A stretch of 64,000 nucleotides of DNA, from assembly GCF_018860505.1 (NCBI RefSeq), contig NZ_JAHKPU010000019.1, positions 1-64,000 on the forward strand, in the 5' to 3' direction. Positions 26,096 to 35,722 of this stretch are shown one piece after another (the first letter of the stretch is position 1; each line of letters starts with the position of its first letter). The translations under genes and the position numbers were made by a program. This stretch comes from Pacificibacter marinus (GTDB taxonomy: Bacteria > Pseudomonadota > Alphaproteobacteria > Rhodobacterales > Rhodobacteraceae). The notes under the pieces are model-generated. The model saw nothing but the letters and a program-made list of their open reading frames with translations. It searched no databases and was not told where the DNA came from.

Positions 26096-26950
26096 TCACA
26101 CCGCATGATCAGCCAGTGCCGCACGCCGCGACATCCGCCGCGTGATCCGCATCCGGCGCACAAAGGCGATGATGAACAGCAGCGTCAAGATCAACACAAT
26201 CGTCGGCGCGGGCGAGCTGTCTAGATAAAAACTGACATAGGTGCCAGCGAACATCGCAAAGGTGCAAGCGGCCATAGACACGAACATCATCGGCGCGAAA
26301 CTGCGGGCAACCAAGAACGCAATCGCCCCCGGTGTGACCAGCAAGGCCACCGCCAAAATCAGCCCAACGGCGCTGAGCGTGGCGACGATGGTCAACGATA
26401 AGGCCGCCAACAGGCCGTAGTGCAGAAAATTGGTGTTCAACCCCGAGGCCTGCGCTTGCGCAGGATCAAAGGCGTGCAACAATAGATCACGCCATTTCAG
26501 CCCCAAAAGCAGGGTCACAAAAGCACCGATGATTCCCGCCGTCCATAAATCTTGCGACCCAACGCCCAGCATATTGCCAAACAACACATGATCGAGGTGC
26601 TCGTTGGTGGTGATCGAAGTGTACATGATGATGCCAAGTCCGAACATGCCCGAAAACACGACCCCCATCACGGTGTCTTTTTTCACGCGGCTGTGGTCAG
26701 AGAGATACCCCGTGGCAACAGCGCAGGCCATGCCCGCGACAAAAGCTCCGACAATCAGCGGCAGCCCTAAAATCCAAGCCAAAACGATCCCCGGCAGGGT
26801 CGCGTGACTGACGGCATCGCCCATCAAGGCCCAGCCTTTGAGCACAAGAAAACACGACAACAATGCTGTCGGCGGAGCGATCAAAATGATGATCCAAAAG
26901 GCGTTTTGCATGAAGGTGAATTGAAACGGCTGCAACAGAATATCTATCAT
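26096..26950 (-). CDS. sitD: Metal ABC transporter permease SitD-like
   Basis: The 284-residue permease has eight or nine hydrophobic segments and the ABC-3 family signature (GDAVSHATLPGIVLAWILG near residue 40, LKWRDLLLHAFDPAQAQASGL near 155). ABC-3 permeases move Mn2+, Zn2+ or Fe2+. The start overlaps the other permease by four bases. The pair gives a heterodimeric channel. Confidence 0.9.
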   Translation of the reverse strand: MIDILLQPFQFTFMQNAFWIIILIAPPTALLSCFLVLKGWALMGDAVSHATLPGIVLAWILGLPLIVGAFVAGMACAVATGYLSDHSRVKKDTVMGVVFSGMFGLGIIMYTSITTNEHLDHVLFGNMLGVGSQDLWTAGIIGAFVTLLLGLKWRDLLLHAFDPAQAQASGLNTNFLHYGLLAALSLTIVATLSAVGLILAVALLVTPGAIAFLVARSFAPMMFVSMAACTFAMFAGTYVSFYLDSSPAPTIVLILTLLFIIAFVRRMRITRRMSRRAALADHAV

Positions 26951-27831
26951 TTCGCATCTCCCTTCATCACTGCAGATTTAGACGCGATGGCCTCGCGTGC
27001 GATGCGTTTGCTGGCCAAAATGCCATGCTTGGGCGCGAACACAAAAGCGATCAAAAACACAGCTGTTTGCAACACAACGATGATCCCGCCCGTGGCCCCA
27101 TCCAAGAAATAACTGATATAAGCCCCGATGAAACAGGTCGCGGCCCCAATGAACACGGACAGCGCGATCAGGCGTGGAAACCGGTCGCACAGCAAATAAG
27201 CCGTGGCCCCAGGTGTGACCACCAAAGCGATCACCAAAAACGCGCCCACGGTCATCATCGCGGCCACAATCGCCGCCGACAACAACATGAAGAACACAAC
27301 CTTCAACAGCTCAGGCTTTAACCCGATGGACCGCGCATGGGTTTCGTCGAAAAATGTCACCATCAGGTCTTTCCACTTGGCCAAAAGCACGACCAAACAG
27401 ATCACGCCGATGATCGCCAATTGCAGCGTGTCCTCAGGCGTGATGGCCAAAATATTGCCCATAATGATGGTCTGGATGCTTACCGACATGGGCGACATCG
27501 ACACCATAAACAGGCCAAGCCCAAAGAAAGAGGTGAAAATAATCCCGATGATCACATCAATTTTCAACCCCGAACGTTCAGACAAAAACAACATCGCGGC
27601 GGCGGCCAATCCCCCCGCCACAAAAGCACCCAAAGCAAAGGGCAAGCCCAGCATATAGGCGCCGGCCACACCTGGAACAACAGAGTGGCTAAGCGCATCG
27701 CCGATCAAAGACCAGCCTTTAAGCATCAGATATGACGACAAAAAAGCGCAAACACCGCCAACAAGGGCAGAAACCCACATCGCGTTGAACATGTAACTAT
27801 AACTGAAAGGTTCCAACAACAGATCAATCAT
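26947..27831 (-). CDS. sitC: Metal ABC transporter permease SitC-like
   Basis: The 294-residue ABC-3 permease is a paralogue of the next gene, with [19 protein letters not shown] near residue 42 and [21 protein letters not shown] near 150. It overlaps the ATPase gene by four bases (ATGA), and the following permease by four. The substrate cannot be told from the permease; the operator points to Mn2+. Confidence 0.9.
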   Translation of the reverse strand: MIDLLLEPFSYSYMFNAMWVSALVGGVCAFLSSYLMLKGWSLIGDALSHSVVPGVAGAYMLGLPFALGAFVAGGLAAAAMLFLSERSGLKIDVIIGIIFTSFFGLGLFMVSMSPMSVSIQTIIMGNILAITPEDTLQLAIIGVICLVVLLAKWKDLMVTFFDETHARSIGLKPELLKVVFFMLLSAAIVAAMMTVGAFLVIALVVTPGATAYLLCDRFPRLIALSVFIGAATCFIGAYISYFLDGATGGIIVVLQTAVFLIAFVFAPKHGILASKRIAREAIASKSAVMKGDAK

Positions 27832-28715
27832 AGCGCATCTTCTTTGGCTGCGTCTGATTTATCGCCATACATCACGAAAGGCCGCTCGTCGTCGGTGATG
27901 ATACGCACCTCGCGGGTGTCGTCATCGTCATGCAGTTCCGTTCCCCCCAAGGTAAAGTGCCGCAAAACACCGCCAAAAGCGCGCTCAAGATTGTCATGGG
28001 TAAAGACCTCTTCTGTGGTGCCGTAAGCCAGCACTGTGCCTTTGACCAAAACAGTGCGATCACAAAACTCTGGGACAGACCCAAGGTTATGCGTCGAAAC
28101 CAACATCACCCGCCCTTCATCGCGTAACTCGCGCAAGAGCGTAATGATTTGCTCTTCGGTCTTCACATCGACACCTGTAAAAGGCTCGTCCAGCAAAATC
28201 ACCTGACCGTCTTGGGCCAAAGCGCGGGCCAAGAACACCCGTTTGCGTTGCCCGCCTGACAGTTCGCCAATCTGACGCTTGCGAAAGTCGAGCATATTCA
28301 CACGGCGCAACGCCTCATCGACGGCGGCATGATCAGCTTTGCGTGCATGGCGCAAAAACCCCATGTGACCATAACGGCCCATCATCACCACATCTTCGAC
28401 AAGTACAGGGAAAGCCCAATCGACCTCTTCGGCTTGCGGCACATAGGCCACAAGGTTTTCGCGCAAAGCGTCTTTCACCGTTTTGCCGAGCAACCGAATT
28501 TCACCATTTGCAGCAGGAACGAACCCCATGATCGCCTTGAACAAGGTCGATTTCCCCGCGCCGTTCACGCCAACAAGTGCCGTAATCGTCCCGCGCGGGA
28601 TTTCGAAACTTGCATCATGCAGCGCCATATGGCCGTTACGATACGTAACCGTCACATCGCGCGCCATAATACCGCCGCTTGTAGACGAGTTCAGGAGAGA
28701 CTGGGGCTGTGTCAC
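27828..28715 (-). CDS. sitB: Manganese/iron ABC transporter ATP-binding protein SitB-like
   Basis: The 295-residue ATPase has Walker [18 protein letters not shown] near residue 48, signature [17 protein letters not shown], Walker [13 protein letters not shown] and the switch histidine [13 protein letters not shown]. The [13 protein letters not shown] run before the signature is usual in metal-type ATPases. A C-terminal tail of about 50 residues rich in Asp and His ([11 protein letters not shown]) could sense or buffer metal, which is inference. It lies 57 bases after sitA. Confidence 0.92.
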   Translation of the reverse strand: MTQPQSLLNSSTSGGIMARDVTVTYRNGHMALHDASFEIPRGTITALVGVNGAGKSTLFKAIMGFVPAANGEIRLLGKTVKDALRENLVAYVPQAEEVDWAFPVLVEDVVMMGRYGHMGFLRHARKADHAAVDEALRRVNMLDFRKRQIGELSGGQRKRVFLARALAQDGQVILLDEPFTGVDVKTEEQIITLLRELRDEGRVMLVSTHNLGSVPEFCDRTVLVKGTVLAYGTTEEVFTHDNLERAFGGVLRHFTLGGTELHDDDDTREVRIITDDERPFVMYGDKSDAAKEDAL

Positions 28716-28772
28716 GGGGGGCGTCCTTTTGAAAATATCTGTCTTTTTATCAGGCTTTAAATTCAGTGCGTT

Positions 28773-29690
28773 TTATTGGCCTTGGTCTGTCAGGCCATTC
28801 ACCACAGTTTGCGCGGTAACACGCAGCAGATCAAGATAGGTCGGCACCGGTCCATCTGCGGCACTTAGGCTATCAACGTAAAGCTCACCACCGTAACGCG
28901 CACCGGTTTCGCGAGCGACCTGTTTGGCGGGCGACGTGTTGACCGTACTTTCACAAAACACCACGGGAATATCATTGTCACGCACACCATCAATCACGCT
29001 GCGCACCTGTTGCGGTGTGCCTGTTTGATCTGCATTCATTGGCCAAAGGTAGAGTTCTTTCAAGCCAAAATCTCGCGCCAAGTAACTGAACGCACCTTCA
29101 CAGGTGACAAGCCAGCGTTTGTCGTCTGGCAGTGTCTCTAGCAGGGTTTTGAGCGGCGCAATCGTGGCACGAATTTCATCTTTGTACTCAGCAGCATTGT
29201 TAAGATAAATCAAAGAATTATCGGGATCATTTAAAGACAAAGCTGCCGCGATATTGTCAACATAAATCAACGCATTGTCCAACCCCATCCAAGCATGAGG
29301 GTTGGCTTTGCCCTCATAAGCGCCAGCGGCAATTGAGATGGGCTCGATCCCGTCGGTCAATGTGGCTGATGGAATATCGCCGAGGTTGCTTAAAAACTGT
29401 TCGAACCATAGCTCCAAATTCATGCCGTTCCACAAGATCAGATCGGCATCTGAGGCTCGTACAATGTCGCGGGGCGTGGGTTGATAGCCGTGGATTTCCG
29501 CCCCCGGTTTGGTGATCGACACGATATCTGCCGCATCCCCTGCCACGTTCTGCGCCATCTCTGCTAAAACGGTGAATGTGGTCACGACCTTCAGTCGTTC
29601 TTGAGCCACAGCACCGTGAGGCATAAGCGCGAAACCTGCACTTAGCGCGATTGCGGACGTAAGTGTTCGGGAAAAAGATGAAGTGTTCAT
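28773..29690 (-). CDS. sitA: Manganese/zinc ABC transporter substrate-binding protein SitA-like
   Basis: The 305-residue periplasmic protein of the cluster A-I (ZnuA/PsaA/SitA) family has a signal peptide ending AVAQE near residue 31. The four usual metal ligands are visible in order: His in AEIHGYQPTPRDI, His in KANPHAWMGLDN, Glu in TCEGAFSYLARDFGL, and Asp in YVDSLSAADG. There is no long histidine-rich loop as in zinc-specific ZnuA, which favours Mn or Fe. The start at 29690 has AGGAGCC 4 bases upstream. Two Fur-like operators lie ahead of it. Confidence 0.92.
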   Translation of the reverse strand: MNTSSFSRTLTSAIALSAGFALMPHGAVAQERLKVVTTFTVLAEMAQNVAGDAADIVSITKPGAEIHGYQPTPRDIVRASDADLILWNGMNLELWFEQFLSNLGDIPSATLTDGIEPISIAAGAYEGKANPHAWMGLDNALIYVDNIAAALSLNDPDNSLIYLNNAAEYKDEIRATIAPLKTLLETLPDDKRWLVTCEGAFSYLARDFGLKELYLWPMNADQTGTPQQVRSVIDGVRDNDIPVVFCESTVNTSPAKQVARETGARYGGELYVDSLSAADGPVPTYLDLLRVTAQTVVNGLTDQGQ

Positions 29691-29699
29691 GATGGCTCC

Positions 29700-29723
29700 T
29701 ACAGATGAAATTCTACATCTGTA
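29700..29723. other. Inverted repeat in the sitA leader
   Basis: TACAGATG at 29700-29707 and CATCTGTA at 29716-29723 are perfect 8-base arms with an 8-base spacer. It starts 10 bases before the sitA ATG on the minus strand, overlapping the ribosome-site region. It could be a leader hairpin or a second protein-binding site. Confidence 0.4.
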
Positions 29724-29751
29724 AAAGCCAGGCACTGAAACTTGTCAAGCA

Positions 29752-29770
29752 GTTGCGAACGATTCGCAAC
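29752..29770. promoter_or_regulatory. Fur/Mur-like operator 1 of sitABCD
   Basis: GTTGCGAACGATTCGCAAC has 8-base perfect arms (GTTGCGAA and TTCGCAAC) with a three-base centre. It lies 62 bases before sitA. A further half-site TTCGCAAC stands at 29784-29791. The family of such palindromes is known from the Mn-responsive Fur-family regulator Mur, which represses sit genes in alphaproteobacteria. Confidence 0.7.
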
Positions 29771-29868
29771 TAAAGGCCTGATATTCGCAACTGGAGGCGA
29801 AAATTGATCTCAACAAGGGCCATTTGACCTTATTTCTGCCCCTGTTTCCAATCGACGAAATCGGAAAA

Positions 29869-29885
29869 TTGCGAATCATTCGCAA
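29869..29885. promoter_or_regulatory. Fur/Mur-like operator 2 of sitABCD
   Basis: TTGCGAATCATTCGCAA is a perfect palindrome of 8-base arms around one base. It matches operator 1 in both arms and lies 179 bases before sitA. Two sites 99 bases apart suggest cooperative or dual-promoter control. Confidence 0.7.
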
Positions 29886-29934
29886 AGCGCAGCATCTCTA
29901 AAAATAGACACGCCGCACCCCGCTTTGTTGTAAA

Positions 29935-30894
29935 TTAGCTGCCTTGGTCAGACGGGTTTTGCGCATCATCAGTATCGCGTGCCAGCTCTGAAATCGCCAA
30001 ATCAGCCATCTGCATGATCGCCTCACGCGAGTTGGCAACAGCAATAAAGCGCGCGTTGTGGCAAAACTTAGCGCCTTTGACGCCGCAAGCCTCTTCCAGC
30101 TTCGCATCTGTCAGCCCCGCCCAAGCGGCAGGCAGATCGGCACGTTGCTCGAAGGTTTCATTGGACAACTTGATCCCACCCAGCATCCAGTCTTCGCCAC
30201 GAGGATTGACCACAAACATGATGTGATCCGCTTCGGCCTTATCCAAAGCAGAACGGTATGGCATACCCATAGGCAGCTCGAGAATGGGGGATGTTCCAGC
30301 CTTTTCAATCGCGGCCACAACAATGCTTTGCGCACGCGCTTTGGCGGCCAGATTGCGGATCTGCGCCTCAACAAAGCTGCGCGCAATCGGCAAAGCCATC
30401 ATGAAGGCATCATCATCTGCGGTGGGCGATGTGTCATCAAACACGGGTTTCAAGCTGCCCAAAAGCGACGGCAAGGTCATGATCGACAAAGGCCCCGCCA
30501 CAGACGGTTCCATCGCGCCGTTGTCCAACAGATCAATCGGCAAGACGAATTTGGCATCAAATTTGGTATGGATCGCTTCAACATCCCCGTCAGGCACGCC
30601 CAGCGCGGCCAAGTAATCACGACCGTAATGCGCCCAAATCAACCCGAATGAGCTATAGGGCTGCTCATCTTCGCGCAGCGGACCGGGGCGTTGGTGGTGA
30701 TCAAAGATTTGCGCTGCAGCATCATATGCCCCGCCAACGTCATAGATGATCTTATCGTCCCCTGCAGTGATCCACTGACGATCACGGGTGCGCAAAAGCT
30801 CTGCCTCTGGAAACAGCCGCGTGAGCACAACAGAGGACAAAAGTTCATCCGCATGAAAGCCGCCGGAATGGGTGACAAGGTGAGTGATGGTCAT
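29935..30894 (-). CDS. MYG1 family protein
   Basis: The 319-residue protein has the MYG1/DHH-like start LVTHSGGFHADELLSSVVLT with the metal-binding His-x-Asp, then YDVGGAYDAAAQIFDHHQRP with DHH, and the C-terminal LTDAKLEEACGVKGAKFCHN run. MYG1 proteins are predicted hydrolases or exonucleases related to the DHH phosphoesterases; in eukaryotes one acts in RNA processing. The start at 30894 is supported by GAGGAG 9 bases upstream. It precedes sitA by 244 bases on the same strand but that gap holds the Mur operators, so it is probably separate. Confidence 0.88.
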   Translation of the reverse strand: MTITHLVTHSGGFHADELLSSVVLTRLFPEAELLRTRDRQWITAGDDKIIYDVGGAYDAAAQIFDHHQRPGPLREDEQPYSSFGLIWAHYGRDYLAALGVPDGDVEAIHTKFDAKFVLPIDLLDNGAMEPSVAGPLSIMTLPSLLGSLKPVFDDTSPTADDDAFMMALPIARSFVEAQIRNLAAKARAQSIVVAAIEKAGTSPILELPMGMPYRSALDKAEADHIMFVVNPRGEDWMLGGIKLSNETFEQRADLPAAWAGLTDAKLEEACGVKGAKFCHNARFIAVANSREAIMQMADLAISELARDTDDAQNPSDQGS

Positions 30895-31232
30895 TAGGGG
30901 GCTCCTCAAGGGGTCAAATCGCGATAGCGGCCCAAACAGCCGCCTTTGGCTTGCCCTACCTGATGGCTTTGCAAATGGAAACAGCCAGTCAGAGCTAAGT
31001 CAGAGTTTTGGGGGGCTCAATCACCGCCCCCCCCTTCTTGCCCCTCTTGACGCAGAGACACAGGACAGCTATTTCCCCGCTCAGGCCGCCGACGCCTGCC
31101 ACCCGCTGACGTTTCTGTCTTGGTGAAGTTCTGGCGTAGACAAACTATGTGATCCTCCCCGCATATCGCGCGGATGGTAACGCGGGTGCCCGTCCTGAAA
31201 TTGCGTGATCTTTGCATGAGGGCCACTTGGCT
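30895..31232. other. Divergent non-coding region between MYG1 and the MATE gene
   Basis: The 338-base gap should hold both promoters. It contains a GGGGGGC/GCCCCCC hairpin (31010-31016 with 31026-31032, loop of 9) without a T run. No supported gene or tRNA is seen. Confidence 0.5.
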
Positions 31233-32624
31233 ATGTCTCATACGTCTTCCAATGCGTATCTAACTGCTCCCTTAGGGGCGACCTACGCGAAAACCGCAGT
31301 TCCTATTATCTTTATCATGTCGATGAACGGGCTTTTGTCTGTCATGGACGCAATGTTCCTCAGTCACTATGTCGGACCGCTTGCGCTTGCCGCCGTCACA
31401 TTGATGTTTCCCATCTTTATGCTGATCGTTGCCTGTTCGACCTTAGTCTCTAGTGGCATGTCCAGCCTTATGGCCCGCCATATAGGCGGCGCTGAGATGG
31501 ATAAGGCGCGTGCCGTCTTTACAGGCGCGCATGGCTTGGCCCTACTCACAAGTGGCTGCCTTATCGTGCTGTTTGTACTGTTTGGTGCGCCTCTATCGCG
31601 CTTGGCCTCTGGCGGCAATGAAACGCTTGCCACCATGGGCCTCACCTATATCGGCATCACTGTCTTGCTCTCCCCGCTGCTGTTTGTCCTCTCCGTACAC
31701 TCTGACACATTGCGCAACGAGGGCCGTGTGGGGTTTATGGCGGCTATGAGCCTGCTTGTGTCTTTGGCCAATATCGCCTTCAACTATATGCTGATCGCTG
31801 TGCTGGACATGGGGGTCGCTGGATCGGCTTATGGTACAGCCTTGGCGCAAGCATTGGCTTTAGTGATTATCATCCTATTCCGTCTGCGCGGCAAAACGGA
31901 TTTGCGCCTATCTGCGCTGCGCCAGCACCGCCTGACCTCTGCTTGGTCCAGTATCTTGGCTTTGGGCGCACCGCAAAGTCTGGGGTTTATCGGCTTTGCC
32001 TTGGGATCTGCCACGATCATGGCGGCACTCCAATGGGTCGATACCCCGCACTATGAGAGCACTGTATCGGCTTACGGCATTATCACCCGTGTGATGACCT
32101 TTGCCTATCTGATCATGCTGGGGCTGTCTTTGGCGATGCAGACGATCACGGGCAACAACTATGGCGCGCGCCTGTGGCAGCGGTCTAACCGCAGTCTGAT
32201 CTTGGCGATCACTGTGGCGGGGCTGTACTGTGCTGTTCTACAGATCCTTTTGCATGTCTTCGCCGCACGGATTGGCGCGGCCTTTGTGCCTGATCCGGTG
32301 GTTGTGGCCGAGGTCACGCGTATTCTACCCATTATGACCAGTGCTTTTGTGCTCTCAGGGCCATTGATGATGATTTCGGCCCATTTCCAAGCCATAGGCG
32401 ATGCAAAGCGGGCAGCGCTTTTGGGCCTGTCGAAACCCTATCTATTTGCCATACCTTTAACGTTTATCCTGTCTGCGGGCATGGGCGAAATTGGTATCTG
32501 GATCGCAAGCCCCGTGACCGAAGTCTTGGTGCTTGTACTCACCCTAATTGTCTTAGCCATTACAGCACGGCGCAAAAGCCTGCGCTGGGGCCTGTTTTAC
32601 ACCACATCAGAGGATATCCAATGA
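31233..32624 (+). CDS. MATE family efflux transporter
   Basis: The 463-residue inner-membrane protein has about 12 hydrophobic segments in two similar halves, each starting with a P-x-x-x-x-x-S-M-N-like region (AVPIIFIMSMNGLLSVMDAM in the first half; ALGAPQSLGFIGFALGSATI in the second). This is the MATE fold, which exports cationic drugs and metabolites with Na+ or H+. The start at 31233 follows GAGG by 10 bases. The stop overlaps the start of the next gene (ATGA). Confidence 0.85.
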   Translation: MSHTSSNAYLTAPLGATYAKTAVPIIFIMSMNGLLSVMDAMFLSHYVGPLALAAVTLMFPIFMLIVACSTLVSSGMSSLMARHIGGAEMDKARAVFTGAHGLALLTSGCLIVLFVLFGAPLSRLASGGNETLATMGLTYIGITVLLSPLLFVLSVHSDTLRNEGRVGFMAAMSLLVSLANIAFNYMLIAVLDMGVAGSAYGTALAQALALVIIILFRLRGKTDLRLSALRQHRLTSAWSSILALGAPQSLGFIGFALGSATIMAALQWVDTPHYESTVSAYGIITRVMTFAYLIMLGLSLAMQTITGNNYGARLWQRSNRSLILAITVAGLYCAVLQILLHVFAARIGAAFVPDPVVVAEVTRILPIMTSAFVLSGPLMMISAHFQAIGDAKRAALLGLSKPYLFAIPLTFILSAGMGEIGIWIASPVTEVLVLVLTLIVLAITARRKSLRWGLFYTTSEDIQ

Positions 32625-33049
32625 CATCCACCTTACCAACACTGACTGAAGCCAAAGCGCAGGCCAAACAGTTGCGAAATGATCTGGCCGATCAAGGTCG
32701 CGCCATCAGCCATGCAAGCGCCCTCGAACAGATCGCACATCAATACGGGTATCGTGATTGGAACGGTTTTTTTGCCGCCATTTCAAACCGCCCGCCACAG
32801 GGATGGGCCATTGGCGAGCGTGTCTCTGGCCAATACCTGTCGCAGCCCTTTACTGCGACGGTCATTGCAACTGAAATGACCCGCCCCGGTTGGTTTCACC
32901 TGTCCTTAGACCTCGATCACCCTGTGGATGTCGTCACCTTTGACAGCTTTTCAAACCTGCGCAAACATATACGCGGCACTGTGGGGCCTTTGGGCATATC
33001 CGCCGAGAAAACATCCAACGGCACGCCGCATTTGCAGATTGATCTGTAA
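32621..33049 (+). CDS. Glyoxalase superfamily protein (Glyoxalase_8-like)
   Basis: The 142-residue protein starts with a helix-rich part, LTEAKAQAKQLRNDLADQG, followed by SHASALEQIAHQYGYRDWNG, a pattern of the small proteins annotated Glyoxalase_8; the first part recalls toxin-antitoxin-linked helical domains. The C-terminal half is beta-rich (YLSQPFTATVIATEMTRPGW). It is translationally coupled to the MATE gene, so it may modulate resistance, which is inference. Confidence 0.65.
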   Translation: MTSTLPTLTEAKAQAKQLRNDLADQGRAISHASALEQIAHQYGYRDWNGFFAAISNRPPQGWAIGERVSGQYLSQPFTATVIATEMTRPGWFHLSLDLDHPVDVVTFDSFSNLRKHIRGTVGPLGISAEKTSNGTPHLQIDL

Positions 33050-33082
33050 AAACGCGGCCTAGGGAAATCGAGAGGCATCGAG

Positions 33083-33114
33083 GGGCATTGAACGCGCTAT
33101 ACCGTTCAATGCCC
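33083..33114. terminator. 12-base-pair perfect hairpin at convergent gene ends
   Basis: GGGCATTGAACG at 33083-33094 pairs perfectly with CGTTCAATGCCC at 33103-33114 around an 8-base loop. It sits between the plus-strand stop at 33049 and the minus-strand stop at 33157. No T run follows on either strand, yet its position suggests a bidirectional terminator or 3' mRNA stabiliser. Confidence 0.6.
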
Positions 33115-33156
33115 ACTCAATACCCCCAACATGAATTGCTAAGTCACCTAACGATC

Positions 33157-35052
33157 TCAGGTCTCTACCCACAGGTAGGACCCAGAGGCCAATTCCATAT
33201 CCCCATGCGTGACAGGCACATTTGAATAGTTGAAATACAGCGCTTGGTCTTTGGTGCTGCGCTTGCGCAAACCATCTGGCAAGATTTCGATGACGATACC
33301 TGCCTCTGCGCAAAGCCCCTCAAAGATACGCAAATAAGCGTCCTGATCCAACCAAGCCGCCAAATAGGACACATGTCCCTCTTGGCACATGATGTTATGG
33401 CCTTGATCTGTGGTCTCGACCACATGGCCCGCCTCGATCTCTTCATACCAGCGAATGACATGCCCGCCCGCTGACAAAGGCAAACGCACATTCGGGCGAA
33501 GACTTGCCACCCGTACCGTTTTGACCCCCGCAACATCTGGGCCAAGGCTCCGTGGGATTTGCATATCTGGCGTTTTCAAGCCAGAGCGCGGCCCGATAAT
33601 GATTTGCCCCTCGAAGCGTTCAATCGCGCCGCGCAAATCGTCATTCCACGCCATAAGACCGGGAATAACAACCAACTTGCGCGCTCCAAAATCGGTGGTG
33701 TTGGCGGGCAAGATATCAACGTTCAAACCAAGTTTGCGCAATGCACGGTATTGTTCGAACACCAAGCGGAAGTAATCAAACCCCTTCCCTTGTGGCTGGA
33801 TTTCCCACGCCCATTGGCTTTCGTAATCAAACACGATTGCCACATCCGCATCCACATGCTCGATCTCGCCCAAGATCTGCAATTCGTCGTAGACAGCGCG
33901 GGCTTCAATCTGGCCTTGCGCGTTGACACTGTCGGGGCGCAACAGACCTGCGTGCAATTGTTCTTGCGCAAAGGGTGCTTGGCGCCAACGGAAATAGCTG
34001 ACCACTTCAGCTCCATGCGCAATGGCTTCCATCGACCACAGCTTGACCATACCGTCTTGCGGAATGGGATTATACGGCGCCCAGTTCACAGGGCCTGGTT
34101 GCTGTTCCATGATCCACCACCGCCCTTTGCCAACAGCGCGGTATAGATCGTGGTGAAACCCCTGAAAATCAGGATCACCATGGTTGGCATATTGCGCTTT
34201 CCATGCGTCATCTTCCTCTTGCAAGACATGTTCCAAAAAACCCATAGGGTAGCTGTCCCAACTGGCAATTTCCAAATCATCGCCAACATCAAAGTGGTCA
34301 AAGTCCAACACGCGCCCCATGTAATTGTGAATAAGCGGCGCATCGGTATGTGGGCGCATAGCTGCCACCTGCGCGCGGTTGAACGCTACGACCTGATCCG
34401 AGGTAAAGCGCCGAAAATCCAACCAATGGGACGGGTTGGCTTCGGTCACCGTCAGGTTCGGCAAATCGACCGCATCAAAACTGTCGTATTCCATTGACCA
34501 AAAGATATTGCCCCACGCCGTATTCAAGGCCTGCGGTGATTGGTATTTTTGCGCCAACCAGTCGCGAAACCCGTGTAATGCAGCGGGCGAAAACGACACT
34601 GTTGTTTCGTGACAGCCATATTCATTGTCGATCTGCCACGCAGTTACATAGGGATTGCGCCCGTAACGCTCAGCCATGGCTTTTGCCATGCGTGCAGCCT
34701 CGGCGCGGTAGCCCAGATGCGAAAAACAATAATGACGCCGCGAGCCGAATTTGCGTGGCTGGCCTTGCGCATCCACCGCCAACATGTCGGGGTATTTGTC
34801 CAACACCCAACGCGGCGGCGTGGCACTCGGCGTGCCCATCACCACCTCAAGCCCTGCCGCACCCAAGGTCTCGACCGCTTGATCCAGCCAATCCCATGTG
34901 AAAACACCCTCGAACTGTTCCAAGCGCGACCAAGCGAATTCGCCGATACGCACCCATTTCAAGCCTGTTTTCACCATCCGTTCGGCGTCGCGTGCCCAAG
35001 TGTCTTGCGGCCAATGTTCTGGGTAATAGCACACCCCAAGTTCTGGCTTCAT
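33157..35052 (-). CDS. Beta-galactosidase, glycoside hydrolase family 42
   Basis: The 631-residue retaining enzyme hydrolyses terminal beta-galactosides to galactose. The start LGVCYYPEHWPQDTW is typical of GH42. The acid/base is Glu144 in WQIDNEYG and the nucleophile is Glu316 in IMEQQPGPVNW. A C-terminal trimer/beta domain follows. There is no signal peptide, so it acts in the cytoplasm on imported sugar. It is the last gene of the galactoside operon, 64 bases after dgoA. Confidence 0.95.
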   Translation of the reverse strand: MKPELGVCYYPEHWPQDTWARDAERMVKTGLKWVRIGEFAWSRLEQFEGVFTWDWLDQAVETLGAAGLEVVMGTPSATPPRWVLDKYPDMLAVDAQGQPRKFGSRRHYCFSHLGYRAEAARMAKAMAERYGRNPYVTAWQIDNEYGCHETTVSFSPAALHGFRDWLAQKYQSPQALNTAWGNIFWSMEYDSFDAVDLPNLTVTEANPSHWLDFRRFTSDQVVAFNRAQVAAMRPHTDAPLIHNYMGRVLDFDHFDVGDDLEIASWDSYPMGFLEHVLQEEDDAWKAQYANHGDPDFQGFHHDLYRAVGKGRWWIMEQQPGPVNWAPYNPIPQDGMVKLWSMEAIAHGAEVVSYFRWRQAPFAQEQLHAGLLRPDSVNAQGQIEARAVYDELQILGEIEHVDADVAIVFDYESQWAWEIQPQGKGFDYFRLVFEQYRALRKLGLNVDILPANTTDFGARKLVVIPGLMAWNDDLRGAIERFEGQIIIGPRSGLKTPDMQIPRSLGPDVAGVKTVRVASLRPNVRLPLSAGGHVIRWYEEIEAGHVVETTDQGHNIMCQEGHVSYLAAWLDQDAYLRIFEGLCAEAGIVIEILPDGLRKRSTKDQALYFNYSNVPVTHGDMELASGSYLWVET

Positions 35053-35116
35053 TTGTTATCCTAACGCCACTTTAATTCTTAACAATCCAATTTAAAGCAC
35101 TGATTTTTTGATTAAA

Positions 35117-35722
35117 TCATGAAAAAACCGCATCATAAGCCTGCACCATATCAGCCGCCTTTTGCGCCACATCAGCCGCCGTATCACCAACGCGGTACAA
35201 CGCTGAGCCGATACCAAATCCCGTGGCCCCAGCCTGAACCCAAGCGCCAAAATTCTCGGCCTTGGCACCGCCAACAGCAAAGCAATCGATATCTTTTGGC
35301 AAAACAGCCCGCATCGCTCGTAATCCCACAGGGCCAACAAGCTCGCCCGGGAAGAATTTTAAGGCATCCGCACCCGCGTCAAGGGCTGCAAAGCATTCAC
35401 TGGGCGTCATCACCCCTGGAAAGCTCAACATGCCTGCGGCCTTAGTGGCTTTGATCACCTCAGGATGACAATTGGGCGACACAATCATCTGTGCGCCGAT
35501 ATCAGCCAGCCGCGTCACATCTTCGGTGGTCAAAACCGTACCTGCGCCAAATGTCCCTTGACCTTGAAACTTAGTCACCAAAGTCTCGATACTGGTGAAA
35601 GGATCAGGTGAATTGAGCGGCACTTCGATCTTGTCGATTCCCTGCGCGATCAACGTTTGTGCAATGGCATGCACCTCGGACGGCTGAACGCCGCGTAGAA
35701 TTGCAATGATATTTCTGCTCAT
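35117..35722 (-). CDS. dgoA: 2-dehydro-3-deoxy-6-phosphogalactonate aldolase
   Basis: The 201-residue class I aldolase splits KDPGal to pyruvate and glyceraldehyde-3-phosphate, the last step of the De Ley-Doudoroff pathway. The family marks are IIAILRGVQPSEV, catalytic Glu in DKIEVPLNSPDP near residue 36, the Schiff-base lysine in GADALKFFPGELVGP near 125, and FAVGGAKAENFGAWVQAGA. It overlaps dgoK by four bases. Confidence 0.95.
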   Translation of the reverse strand: MSRNIIAILRGVQPSEVHAIAQTLIAQGIDKIEVPLNSPDPFTSIETLVTKFQGQGTFGAGTVLTTEDVTRLADIGAQMIVSPNCHPEVIKATKAAGMLSFPGVMTPSECFAALDAGADALKFFPGELVGPVGLRAMRAVLPKDIDCFAVGGAKAENFGAWVQAGATGFGIGSALYRVGDTAADVAQKAADMVQAYDAVFS

